Counted from the first letter of the stretch, positions 1-5,778 are shown. The stretch: 6,407 nucleotides of DNA from Xanthobacteraceae bacterium (GCA_030039655.1 JASHVC010000606.1:1-6407); one strand, 5' to 3'. Notes: generated from the sequence alone by a model not told the origin. A program made the numbers and translations.

Positions 1-1221
1 CTCGCTTCCGTCGCCGCCATCGAAATCGGTCGTGGCGACGGCCACTGAGCGCCCGTCCTTAAGCACGACCTCGATCCGGCAACTGGCGTTGTGGCCGACG
101 GCAAGCGAGCCTTCATAGCGACGCAGCTCGACTCGCTTGCACAGATCAAGGATCGCAGGATCCTGCTGCGGGCCGTCGAGAAAAGCTCGGGGATCGGCCG
201 GATCGCGAAACACCGCCAGCGCCACGGAAAACGGCACGCTGTACTGCGCGGTGCCGACATCCTGCGGCGCGCGCTCAGCGTGATGCGACAGTACCTTCTC
301 GGAGGCTTCCACGACGATCTTGCTCACATCTCGCGGACCGAACCCGTGCTCGCGTTGCAGCCGCCGGATCGCCCGCACGGGCGCCTGCGCGGTGACGTGG
401 CAGGGAAACATCTTGAACCAGATATTGAGGCTCTCCCAGCGCGTACCGAGACCGTCGGTCAGTAATTTCGCATCGCCATTGCGTGCATACACATCGAGAT
501 AGCCGAACTTGCCTTCAAGCAGCACGTCCGGTCCCTCAAAGCCGCGCTCGGCGAGATACGCGGCGGTCACGCCGCCTTCGGCGGCGCGGCCCATATGCAG
601 CCGCTTCACCATTCCGCCGTTGCCAGCCTTGGCGAACGCCAGCAATCCGGAGCACAGCGATCCGCCGATGCCGATCGCCATCGCGGTGCGGTGTGCGTCG
701 TGGTTCATGATCCGGCTGGCGGCGATCGCCGCGCCGAACACGCCGGTCTGCCCGGGCGCATGGAAGCCCATCAGCTCGCTTGTTTGTTTGGCGGCAAGCC
801 CGGTGCGCAGCATGCACTCGTTGCCGGCAACAAGCGCGGCAAGAAAATCGCGGCCCGTCGCGCCGTATTCTTCCGCCACCGCCAGCGCGCCAACCGTCGC
901 TGTCGAGCCGGGATGAACGCCAACGCTAGGCTGGCGCAGATTGTCGAACTCGAACGCGTGCGCGAATGTGCCGTTTGCGAGCGCCGCCGCAGGCGCGCTG
1001 GCGCGAGGAAGCTGCGCGGTCAGGATCGTGCTGGAACCTTGAGGTCCGACGTGGCGCGCGAAATTCTCGACGCTTTTGCTCCACGGCAGCGTGCTGCCGA
1101 AAAGGCTGACCGCCACGGCGTCGATCACGCACGCCTTGGTCATAGCGATCACCGGCGCCGGAATATCTTCGTAGCGCAGCCCCGCCGCAAACTCCGCAAG
1201 CGCCTTCGTCTCGCCGGCCAT
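1..1221 (-). CDS. MmgE/PrpD family protein (2-methylcitrate dehydratase-like), 3' end missing
   Basis: The frame is open for 407 codons from the ATG at 1221 down to base 1, so the C-terminus (perhaps 40-60 residues of a ~450-residue family) lies outside the window. The family includes 2-methylcitrate dehydratase PrpD, cis-aconitate decarboxylase and iminodisuccinate epimerase, all cytoplasmic enzymes acting on small polycarboxylates. Family motifs are visible: NGTFAHAFEFDN near residues 83-94, HPG at 103-105, GFHAPGQTG at 152-160, a KRLHMGRAAEGG segment from K206, WFKMFPCH at 268-275 and QYSVPFSVA from 326. Residues D93, H103, H154, K206, K270 and Y327 match the known active-site set of human cis-aconitate decarboxylase by position and context; the threonine of that set is Gln97 here. 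The ATG is the first possible start after the ubiD stop, 9 bp away and in the same frame. Family call is firm; substrate unknown. Confidence 0.95.
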   Translation of the reverse strand, partial: MAGETKALAEFAAGLRYEDIPAPVIAMTKACVIDAVAVSLFGSTLPWSKSVENFARHVGPQGSSTILTAQLPRASAPAAALANGTFAHAFEFDNLRQPSVGVHPGSTATVGALAVAEEYGATGRDFLAALVAGNECMLRTGLAAKQTSELMGFHAPGQTGVFGAAIAASRIMNHDAHRTAMAIGIGGSLCSGLLAFAKAGNGGMVKRLHMGRAAEGGVTAAYLAERGFEGPDVLLEGKFGYLDVYARNGDAKLLTDGLGTRWESLNIWFKMFPCHVTAQAPVRAIRRLQREHGFGPRDVSKIVVEASEKVLSHHAERAPQDVGTAQYSVPFSVALAVFRDPADPRAFLDGPQQDPAILDLCKRVELRRYEGSLAVGHNASCRIEVVLKDGRSVAVATTDFDGGDGSE

Positions 1222-1230
1222 TGTGCCTAA

Positions 1231-2823
1231 TCACTTCCCGGGCGGCTTGGCGGCGAACTGAGAGCCGCGCACGCAGAGGCGGCCGCGCGGGTCCTGCCAG
1301 AGCTTCTCGGTCGCGTGCAGATACCCGATGGCGCGGGCCACGGTATTGAAATTGAAGCTTGAGAATTTCTCCGCCACGTCAGTGTAGTACATGGGTTGCT
1401 TGGCGATCTCGTCCATGATCTTGGCGGCCAGCGCGGCAATGGCCTTGTCGTCGCCGGCGTCGCCCGCCGCGTCCTTCTTACCCTTGACGTAGTCGCCGAT
1501 CTTGGCGCTTTCGGCATACGCGTAGGTGATGCGCTCGTAATATTCGTGCGGGATGCTTTCCGGAATCGTCGCGTCGATGCCGACCTTGGCGCCGGTCGGC
1601 ACGACGCCGTAGCCCTGCGGCAGGCTCGGATCGAGTGGCTTGGCGCGGGCGTTGGAGACGATCATGACGTCGCGGTCGCCCTGCACGCGGGTCGCGATGG
1701 CCCATTCGACTTCGGCCGGATCGTTGACGTCGATGTCGTCGTCAACCACCACCACGTGTTTCAGATCCATCACCGACAGCGCGGCAAGCAGCGCGTTCTT
1801 GCCCTCGCCAGGCTGTTTCTTGATCGAGATCACCGCGTGCCAGAACGCGCAGCCGCCGAGCGTGACGTTGATGTCTTTCACCTGCACGCCGGCGGTGCGC
1901 AGCGCTTGGCGGATCGCCGCGTAGCGCGTGGGCGCGGCGAGCCAGGTGTTCTCCCACGGCATGTGCAGATTGTAGTAGACCGCGTCCTTGCGCATGGCGA
2001 TCGCCTTGATGCGCACCAGCGGATTCCAGTGCAGCCCGCCCATGAGCCGGGTGAACTCGCCGAAGCGGCCTTCGGGCCAGGTCCAGCCCGTCGGCAGCAC
2101 TTCCGCCTCGAGCACGATCTCGGCATCCGCGATGTACGGCACATCGATGGTCGAACACGGCGCGAGCGCCACCGGCTCACCGCGGATGCCGCCGGCGATC
2201 GCCATCTCGTCGACGCCGAGCGGCGCGCGATAGCCGGAGCCCGTGATCTCGATGGGATGCGTGCCGATGGAGATGGAAATCGGCAGCGGCTCGTTGCGGG
2301 CGAGCGCGCGCTGCACGAACAGCCGCATGTTGTTCGGCGTCACCAGGTCGATGCCGGTGAGCGCCTTTTCCTTGACGATGAAGCGGTAGATGCCGGAGTT
2401 GAAGCCAAGCTCGGGATCGCGCGTGATCACCACGCCGGCGGTGATCATCGGGCCGCCGTCGTAGATCGACGACATGGGGATCGGCAACTTGAAGAGATCG
2501 ACGTCGTCGCCGACCAGCGTCACCTCGCGCGTGGGCGAGCCATTGACTCGCTTGGGCGGGATCGGCTTGGCGATGGCGGCGGCAAGCTTCTGCTCGATCT
2601 CGGCGAAATTCTCGCAGCCGAGCGCCATGGTGGCGCGCTCGCGCGAACGGATGATGCCGGAGACGACCGGCACGTCGTAGCCGATGACGTCGTGGAAATA
2701 GAGCGCGGTATCGGACTGGTCGACCAGGGTGGCGATGTGGCGAATATCGACCGGCTGGCGCAAATCGACCAGCTCCCCCTCCTGCCGCAGGCGATCGAGG
2801 AACTGGCGGAAGTTTTCTTGCAT
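1231..2823 (-). CDS. UbiD family decarboxylase (prenyl-FMN dependent)
   Basis: A 530-residue protein of the UbiD/Fdc1/LpdC family, which uses prenylated FMN made by UbiX to decarboxylate (reversibly in some members) aromatic or unsaturated acids in the cytoplasm. Visible signatures: N142 and R147 in the NSGIYR motif, which fits the Asn metal ligand and catalytic Arg of Fdc1; E206 in DEMAIAGGIRGEPV, the likely metal-ligand Glu; DAEIVLEAEVLP at 233-244; and E251 and E256 in PEGRFGE, spaced like the catalytic Glu pair of Fdc1. No His lies between residues 148 and 188, where the family usually has a third metal ligand. After the core ends near residue 440, a Lys/Asp/Ala-rich linker (about 447-460) leads to an extra C-terminal domain (about 461-520) resembling a winged helix. 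The start is fixed: TAA-TCA-TTC-CCG-ATG leaves no earlier start codon, and there is no clear Shine-Dalgarno sequence, suggesting coupling to the gene upstream. This is probably a catabolic decarboxylase rather than true ubiquinone UbiD, judged from its neighbours. Confidence 0.95.
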   Translation of the reverse strand: MQENFRQFLDRLRQEGELVDLRQPVDIRHIATLVDQSDTALYFHDVIGYDVPVVSGIIRSRERATMALGCENFAEIEQKLAAAIAKPIPPKRVNGSPTREVTLVGDDVDLFKLPIPMSSIYDGGPMITAGVVITRDPELGFNSGIYRFIVKEKALTGIDLVTPNNMRLFVQRALARNEPLPISISIGTHPIEITGSGYRAPLGVDEMAIAGGIRGEPVALAPCSTIDVPYIADAEIVLEAEVLPTGWTWPEGRFGEFTRLMGGLHWNPLVRIKAIAMRKDAVYYNLHMPWENTWLAAPTRYAAIRQALRTAGVQVKDINVTLGGCAFWHAVISIKKQPGEGKNALLAALSVMDLKHVVVVDDDIDVNDPAEVEWAIATRVQGDRDVMIVSNARAKPLDPSLPQGYGVVPTGAKVGIDATIPESIPHEYYERITYAYAESAKIGDYVKGKKDAAGDAGDDKAIAALAAKIMDEIAKQPMYYTDVAEKFSSFNFNTVARAIGYLHATEKLWQDPRGRLCVRGSQFAAKPPGK

Positions 2824-2832
2824 CGGGAATGA

Positions 2833-3063
2833 TTATGCAGCGGCCAACACGGCGCGCTTTAGGGCCAAAGGCAACGCTATCGAACGAAAGAATGTCTTTG
2901 GATAGAGATAATCGTCGCCAGATTCGTCCACGACCCGGATAAGACCATGCTTCTCAGCGCTCGGATCGCGAAGCGCAAGGTAAATCTTTCGCTTTTCGAG
3001 CGACGCCAAATAGCCCTTATTATCGATACAGACCACAAACTGCTTCGACGTTTGTTTCGCCAT
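2833..3063 (-). CDS. Small conserved-looking hypothetical protein (76 aa)
   Basis: I do not recognise a named function. The 76-residue product starts MAKQTSKQFVVCIDNKGY and contains VVDESGDDYLYPKTFF near residues 44-59, followed by a helical, Ala/Leu-rich C-terminus. Alternating hydrophobic segments suggest a small, largely beta protein with a C-terminal helix; there is no signal peptide or membrane segment. It lies 11 bp downstream of another 76-codon gene and 9 bp upstream of ubiD, so it is co-transcribed with both. A purine-rich AGAGGAA abuts the ATG, and GAGG overlapping the stop of the preceding gene offers a better-spaced ribosome site. Base composition is about 50% GC, well below the neighbours. 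Such tightly paired small genes can be toxin-antitoxin modules, but nothing in the residues proves this. I have an unverified impression that similar small proteins are widespread in Proteobacteria as unannotated pairs. Confidence 0.8.
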   Translation of the reverse strand: MAKQTSKQFVVCIDNKGYLASLEKRKIYLALRDPSAEKHGLIRVVDESGDDYLYPKTFFRSIALPLALKRAVLAAA

Positions 3064-3074
3064 TTCCTCTTACC

Positions 3075-3305
3075 TCATATGAGATGCTTGATCTTGAATT
3101 CCCTGCGCCCGATGCCGGCTGCCTCGTACCAGTGTAACTCGGCAAGATGAACAGAACCATCCTCCAAACGGACGCGAGCAATCCCTTTGCGCTTGCGCCA
3201 TCTGCCCCGTCCATACACTCTTCGCAAACGTGCAATCTCACGGATTCCGGATCCCGTCGCAAAGGTTTCGATTTCTGAGATTTCGCCTAGAATCTCAAAT
3301 CTCAT
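3075..3305 (-). CDS. Small basic hypothetical protein (76 aa), first gene of the leftward operon
   Basis: The product begins MRFEILGEISEIETFATG, has a strongly basic middle (YGRGRWRKRKG around residues 31-41) and a VHLAELHWYEAAGIGRREF segment near the C-terminus. It looks like a compact beta-rich basic protein that could bind nucleic acid or an acidic partner; no family with known function is recognised. It has exactly the same length as the next gene downstream, 11 bp away, and shares its low GC content (about 50%). The ATG at 3305 has no Shine-Dalgarno sequence in the preceding bases. The first codons contain a tandem 7-bp repeat and its inverse complement, which could fold over the start. 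A two-gene cassette such as a toxin-antitoxin pair is a possible but unproven reading. Confidence 0.78.
   Translation of the reverse strand: MRFEILGEISEIETFATGSGIREIARLRRVYGRGRWRKRKGIARVRLEDGSVHLAELHWYEAAGIGRREFKIKHLI
3276..3304 (-). repeat. Tandem 7-mer plus inverted copy at a start codon (possible translational hairpin)
   Basis: On the minus strand, TGAGATT occurs twice in tandem (3304-3298, beginning inside the ATG, and 3297-3291). Its reverse complement AATCTCA follows at 3282-3276. The inverted copy can pair with either direct copy, giving a 7-bp stem with an 8-nt loop or one with a 15-nt loop that buries the start codon. The repeats are directly visible; any effect on translation is inference, and the stem is AT-rich and modest in strength. 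Confidence 0.45.
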
Positions 3306-3388
3306 AGCTGAATACTGTCAAGGACGTGCTAGGACTTCAATGGCGCGATTGAACTAGCAATGACGTACAAAATGCGAGCTCAACACGA
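3306..3388. promoter_or_regulatory. Divergent intergenic region, shared promoter/control region
   Basis: These 83 bp separate the starts of the leftward operon (ATG at 3305) and the rightward operon (ATG at 3389), so both promoters should lie here or extend slightly into the coding ends. No pair of strong -35/-10 boxes is evident on either strand. On the minus strand, TTGAAG (3340-3335) and CAGTAT (3317-3312) are 17 bp apart and would start transcription almost at the ATG, which would fit the missing ribosome site, but the -10 match is poor. On the plus strand only an isolated TACAAA (3366-3371) resembles a -10. A dyad sits almost exactly at the centre of the region. Confidence 0.6.
3336..3353. 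promoter_or_regulatory. Candidate operator: 18-bp near-perfect palindrome
   Basis: TTCAATGGCGCGATTGAA pairs at 8 of 9 positions about its centre. It is flanked by further imperfect symmetry: GCTAG (3328-3332) against CTAGC (3354-3358), offset by 3 bp on the left, and ACGT at 3324-3327 and 3363-3366. Its centre (3344.5) lies within 3 bp of the middle of the divergent region. The position and length suit a dimeric regulator of the TetR, MarR or GntR type acting on both operons. No regulator gene is in the window, so the binding protein is unknown. Confidence 0.45.
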
Positions 3389-4393
3389 ATGAAAGCCCTC
3401 GTCCTGCACAAGCACGGCACGCTCGACGAACTCGCGGTTGTCAACGACCACCTGACGCCGAAGGCAAACGAAGGCCATGTGGTTATCCGCGTGCGCGCAG
3501 CCTCGTTCAATTATCACGACGTGTTCACGGTGCGCGGCATGCCGGGCATCAAGGTGCCGTTGCCGGTGATCATCGGTCTCGACATGGCGGGCGAGATCGC
3601 TGAGGTCGGCGCCAACGTGCAGGGCTGGAAGACTGGGGACCGCGTGCTGGTCAATCCGGTCAACAGGCGCAAGGGCCTGATGGGCGAGATGCTCGATGGC
3701 GGCATGGCGGAATACTGCCTCGTCGCCGCCGACCAGCTCGTACGTATGCCGGACGCCGTCAGCTTCGAGGATGCCGCCGCCCTGCCAGTCGCCTACGGCA
3801 CCGCGCATCGCATGCTCGTAACACACAAGACGGTCGAGCCGGGCGAGCGTGTGCTGGTGCTCGGCGCGTCGGGCGGCGTGGGCACCGGCTGCGTGATCCT
3901 GGCGAAGCTGTTGGGCGCCGAAGTCATTGCTTGTGCTTCGAGCCCCGAGAAGCTGGCGCGGCTGAAGACGCTCGGCGCCGATCACGTGGTGAACTATCGC
4001 GACACCGACTGGTCGAAATGGGCAGTCGAGAAATATGGCAAGCCGCAGCGCCGGAGCTACGAGGGCGGAGTCGACGTGGTGATCAACTTCACGGGCGGCG
4101 ACACCTGGGTGCCGTCACTGCGCTGTTTGAAGCGCGGCGGCAAGCTTTTGGTCTGCGGCGCCACCGCCGGCTACGATCCCAAGGAAGACTTGCGCTACGT
4201 CTGGAGCTTCGAACTGAAAATCATGGGCTCCAACTCGTTCTACGACGACAATCTATCGGCGCTGATGCAGATGATCGCCGAAGGCAAGATGAAGCCGTTG
4301 ATCGACAAGGTGCTGCCGCTCGAAGAAGCGCGCGAGGGCTTGCGCTTGATCGAGGACCGCGAGGTCATCGGCAAAGTAGTGGTGGTGCCGTGA
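3389..4393 (+). CDS. MDR-family NAD(P)H oxidoreductase (zinc-free, quinone oxidoreductase-like)
   Basis: A 334-residue medium-chain dehydrogenase/reductase, full length for the family. The N-terminal GroES-like domain (about 1-120) includes AASFNYHDVFTVRG at 37-50 and GLDMAGEIAEVG at 63-74. The nucleotide-binding Rossmann domain carries GASGGVGTG at 159-167, and the segment SSPEK at 184-188 after the second strand is of a type that usually prefers NADPH. NYHD replaces the Cys-containing zinc site of alcohol dehydrogenases, and the region 88-110 lacks the four structural-zinc cysteines, so the enzyme is probably zinc-independent: a quinone or enone reductase or enoyl/acryloyl-CoA reductase type. 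It acts in the cytoplasm. The ATG gives the usual MKAL start; only a weak GAG lies upstream. It is the first gene of the rightward operon and its TGA overlaps the next start. Substrate unknown; an acyl-CoA derivative is plausible from the neighbours. Confidence 0.93.
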   Translation: MKALVLHKHGTLDELAVVNDHLTPKANEGHVVIRVRAASFNYHDVFTVRGMPGIKVPLPVIIGLDMAGEIAEVGANVQGWKTGDRVLVNPVNRRKGLMGEMLDGGMAEYCLVAADQLVRMPDAVSFEDAAALPVAYGTAHRMLVTHKTVEPGERVLVLGASGGVGTGCVILAKLLGAEVIACASSPEKLARLKTLGADHVVNYRDTDWSKWAVEKYGKPQRRSYEGGVDVVINFTGGDTWVPSLRCLKRGGKLLVCGATAGYDPKEDLRYVWSFELKIMGSNSFYDDNLSALMQMIAEGKMKPLIDKVLPLEEAREGLRLIEDREVIGKVVVVP

Positions 4394-4809
4394 GTGATCT
4401 AACCCTCGAGCAAATACAAGCGCTCGTCACCCGCGCGCCATTTCATCAATGGCTCGGGCTCACGGTCTTGAGCGTGACCGACGACTCAATCGAGATCAGG
4501 GCGAACTTTCGCGAGGAATGGGTGGTCAATACCGAGCGCGGCTATGTGCATGGCGGCGTGCTGGCGGCGTTGATCGATCTCGCCGCCGATTGGGCGATGG
4601 TGAAACAGACCGGCCGCGGTGTGCCGACCGTCGACCTGCGGGTGGATTATCATCGCCCGGCGCTACGCGGCGACCTGATCGCGCGCGGCAAGGTTATTCG
4701 CGCCGGATCGCAATTCGCCACCGCCGAGGCGCAGATATTCGACGAGCAGGGAAAACTCATCGCCAGCGGCCGCGGTACCTACTTCACGGCGCCGCCAAAA
4801 CCTGCATGA
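4390..4809 (+). CDS. PaaI-type hotdog thioesterase
   Basis: A 139-residue single hotdog-fold protein, the usual size for PaaI/YbgC-like acyl-CoA thioesterases. The signature YVHGGVLAALIDLAADWA spans residues 52-69, with HGG at 54-56 and D63 in the position of the PaaI catalytic aspartate on the long helix. The pairing strand PTVDLRVDYHRPAL (79-92) and C-terminal strands follow in the normal order. The start is GTG at 4390, sharing GTGA with the stop of the oxidoreductase gene; the next in-frame Met would be within or after the hotdog helix, so the GTG is needed. The overlap implies translational coupling. The role is likely hydrolysis of an aryl- or acyl-CoA intermediate, or rescue of CoA from dead-end esters in the pathway fed by the downstream CoA ligase. 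The substrate is inferred only from context. Confidence 0.92.
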   Translation: MSDLTLEQIQALVTRAPFHQWLGLTVLSVTDDSIEIRANFREEWVVNTERGYVHGGVLAALIDLAADWAMVKQTGRGVPTVDLRVDYHRPALRGDLIARGKVIRAGSQFATAEAQIFDEQGKLIASGRGTYFTAPPKPA

Positions 4810-4825
4810 TCGGGGCATAAACCGC

Positions 4826-4836
4826 GAGGGGGGAAG
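4826..4836 (+). promoter_or_regulatory. Strong ribosome binding site for the cytochrome c gene
   Basis: GAGGGGGGAAG lies just upstream of the ATG at 4840, in the 30-bp gap after the thioesterase gene. It is by far the clearest Shine-Dalgarno sequence in the window and suggests the cytochrome is translated independently and well, unlike its coupled neighbours. Confidence 0.65.
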
Positions 4837-4839
4837 ACC

Positions 4840-5775
4840 ATGAGAACGCTGATCAGCCTGTGGCTCGCCGCCGTACTTTCATCCGCGGCGTTTGCAGCCG
4901 ACAATCCCGACTGGGCGTATCCGGTGACGCCGAAGCCGGAGGCGCTGGACAACACCACGCCGCTCACCGCGGCCGGCAGCACCAAGCAATACACCGCGGC
5001 GCAGGTCGACGATCCGTTCAACCCGCCCGATTGGTTTCCGCAGGATCATCCGGCGATGCCGGAGATCGTGGCCCATGGCGGACCGAAGCCGGCGGGCCGC
5101 GCCTGCGCGCTCTGCCATCTGACGTCCGGCGACGGACATCCGGAATCCGCTGGCATTGCCGGCCTGCAGGTGGGATACCTCGTGCGGCAGATGGCGGCGT
5201 TCAAGAACGGCGAACGCACCGGCGGTCGCTCGCCCGTGATGGTGGCGATGGCGAAGGTGCTGTCCGAGGACGAAGTGAAAACCGCTTCGGAGTATTTCTC
5301 CGCGCTCAAACCGACCGCCGGCTACAACAAAGTGGTGGAAACCGAAACGGTGGTGAAGACCTATGTGGGCCCCGGCGGTATGCGCTTCGCCACCGCGGAC
5401 GGCGGCACCGAGCCAATCGGCACGCGCATCATCGTGCTGCCGGTGAACGCAGCCGAAGCGAAGCTGCGCGATCCGCGCTTCGGCTTCATCGATTACGTGC
5501 CAGCCGGCAGCATCAAGCGCGGCGAGGAGTTGGCGACCACCGGCGGCGGCAAGACCATTCAGTGCGCCATCTGCCACGGACCGGAGCTGAAAGGCCTCGG
5601 CGAAGTGCCGCCTATCGTGGGCAAAACCGGCACCTATATATTCCGGCAGCTGCACGACATGCAGACCGGCGCCCGCAAGGGGCCGTGGGTCGAGCTCATG
5701 AAGGCGGTGGTCGTGAAGCTGGACGATGCCGACATGATCGCGCTGGCCGCGTATCTGGAGTCCCGCAATCCGTAA
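4840..5775 (+). CDS. Exported diheme cytochrome c (c4-like, with extra segments)
   Basis: A 311-residue protein with a Sec signal peptide (MRTL, hydrophobic 4-16, then SSAAFA with likely cleavage after residue 19). Two heme c attachment motifs are present: CALCH at 89-93 and CAICH at 242-246. M134 or M137 (SPVMVAMAKVLSEDE) and M287 (ELMKAVVVKLDDADM) are likely axial ligands, each followed by the usual C-terminal helix of a c-type domain (ASEYFSAL; ALAAYLES). The layout is that of cytochrome c4, but the mature protein is much longer than the ~190 residues of c4. It has a Pro/Asp-rich N-terminal region of about 65 residues and an insert of about 75 residues between the domains. It should work in the periplasm, passing electrons from a dehydrogenase to a terminal oxidase. 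Its place between a thioesterase and a CoA ligase suggests an oxidative step in the pathway, but the donor is not in the window. Confidence 0.93.
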   Translation: MRTLISLWLAAVLSSAAFAADNPDWAYPVTPKPEALDNTTPLTAAGSTKQYTAAQVDDPFNPPDWFPQDHPAMPEIVAHGGPKPAGRACALCHLTSGDGHPESAGIAGLQVGYLVRQMAAFKNGERTGGRSPVMVAMAKVLSEDEVKTASEYFSALKPTAGYNKVVETETVVKTYVGPGGMRFATADGGTEPIGTRIIVLPVNAAEAKLRDPRFGFIDYVPAGSIKRGEELATTGGGKTIQCAICHGPELKGLGEVPPIVGKTGTYIFRQLHDMQTGARKGPWVELMKAVVVKLDDADMIALAAYLESRNP

Positions 5776-5778
5776 ATC

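Noticed and set aside
595..1230. A 211-codon plus-strand open frame, and smaller ones, across the left end
   Set aside because: They lie opposite the MmgE/PrpD frame, which has full family motifs; their products are Arg/Ala-rich low-information sequence.
1396..2832. A 478-codon open frame on the plus strand opposite ubiD
   Set aside because: Its translation is a His/Arg/Asp/Val-rich shadow typical of a high-GC gene read on the other strand, with no recognisable domain, and it lies wholly opposite a convincing UbiD protein.
3276..3297. The TGAGATT/AATCTCA stem as a transcription terminator
   Set aside because: The stem is short and AT-rich, has no following T-run on either strand and lies inside the start of a coding region.
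3316..3321. A perfect TTGACA -35 hexamer on the minus strand just before the ATG at 3305
   Set aside because: With normal spacing the -10 would fall inside the gene (TTGAGA at 3298-3293) and transcription would start downstream of the ATG, so it cannot serve this start.
3349..3371. TTGAAC and TACAAA on the plus strand as a promoter for the oxidoreductase operon
   Set aside because: They are only 11 bp apart, too close for a sigma-70 promoter, and no better partner is found at 16-18 bp.
3380..3985. A 201-codon minus-strand open frame opposite the oxidoreductase gene
   Set aside because: No family resemblance, covers the start of a clear MDR gene and would block the divergent region.
3931..4389. 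An ATG-initiated extension of the thioesterase frame back into the oxidoreductase gene
   Set aside because: The upstream 150 or so residues are an Arg-rich shadow of the MDR gene; hotdog homology begins right after the GTG at 4390.
4879..5655. A 258-codon minus-strand open frame opposite the cytochrome gene
   Set aside because: A shadow rich in Arg, His and Gly with no motif; the plus-strand cytochrome has a signal peptide and two heme sites.
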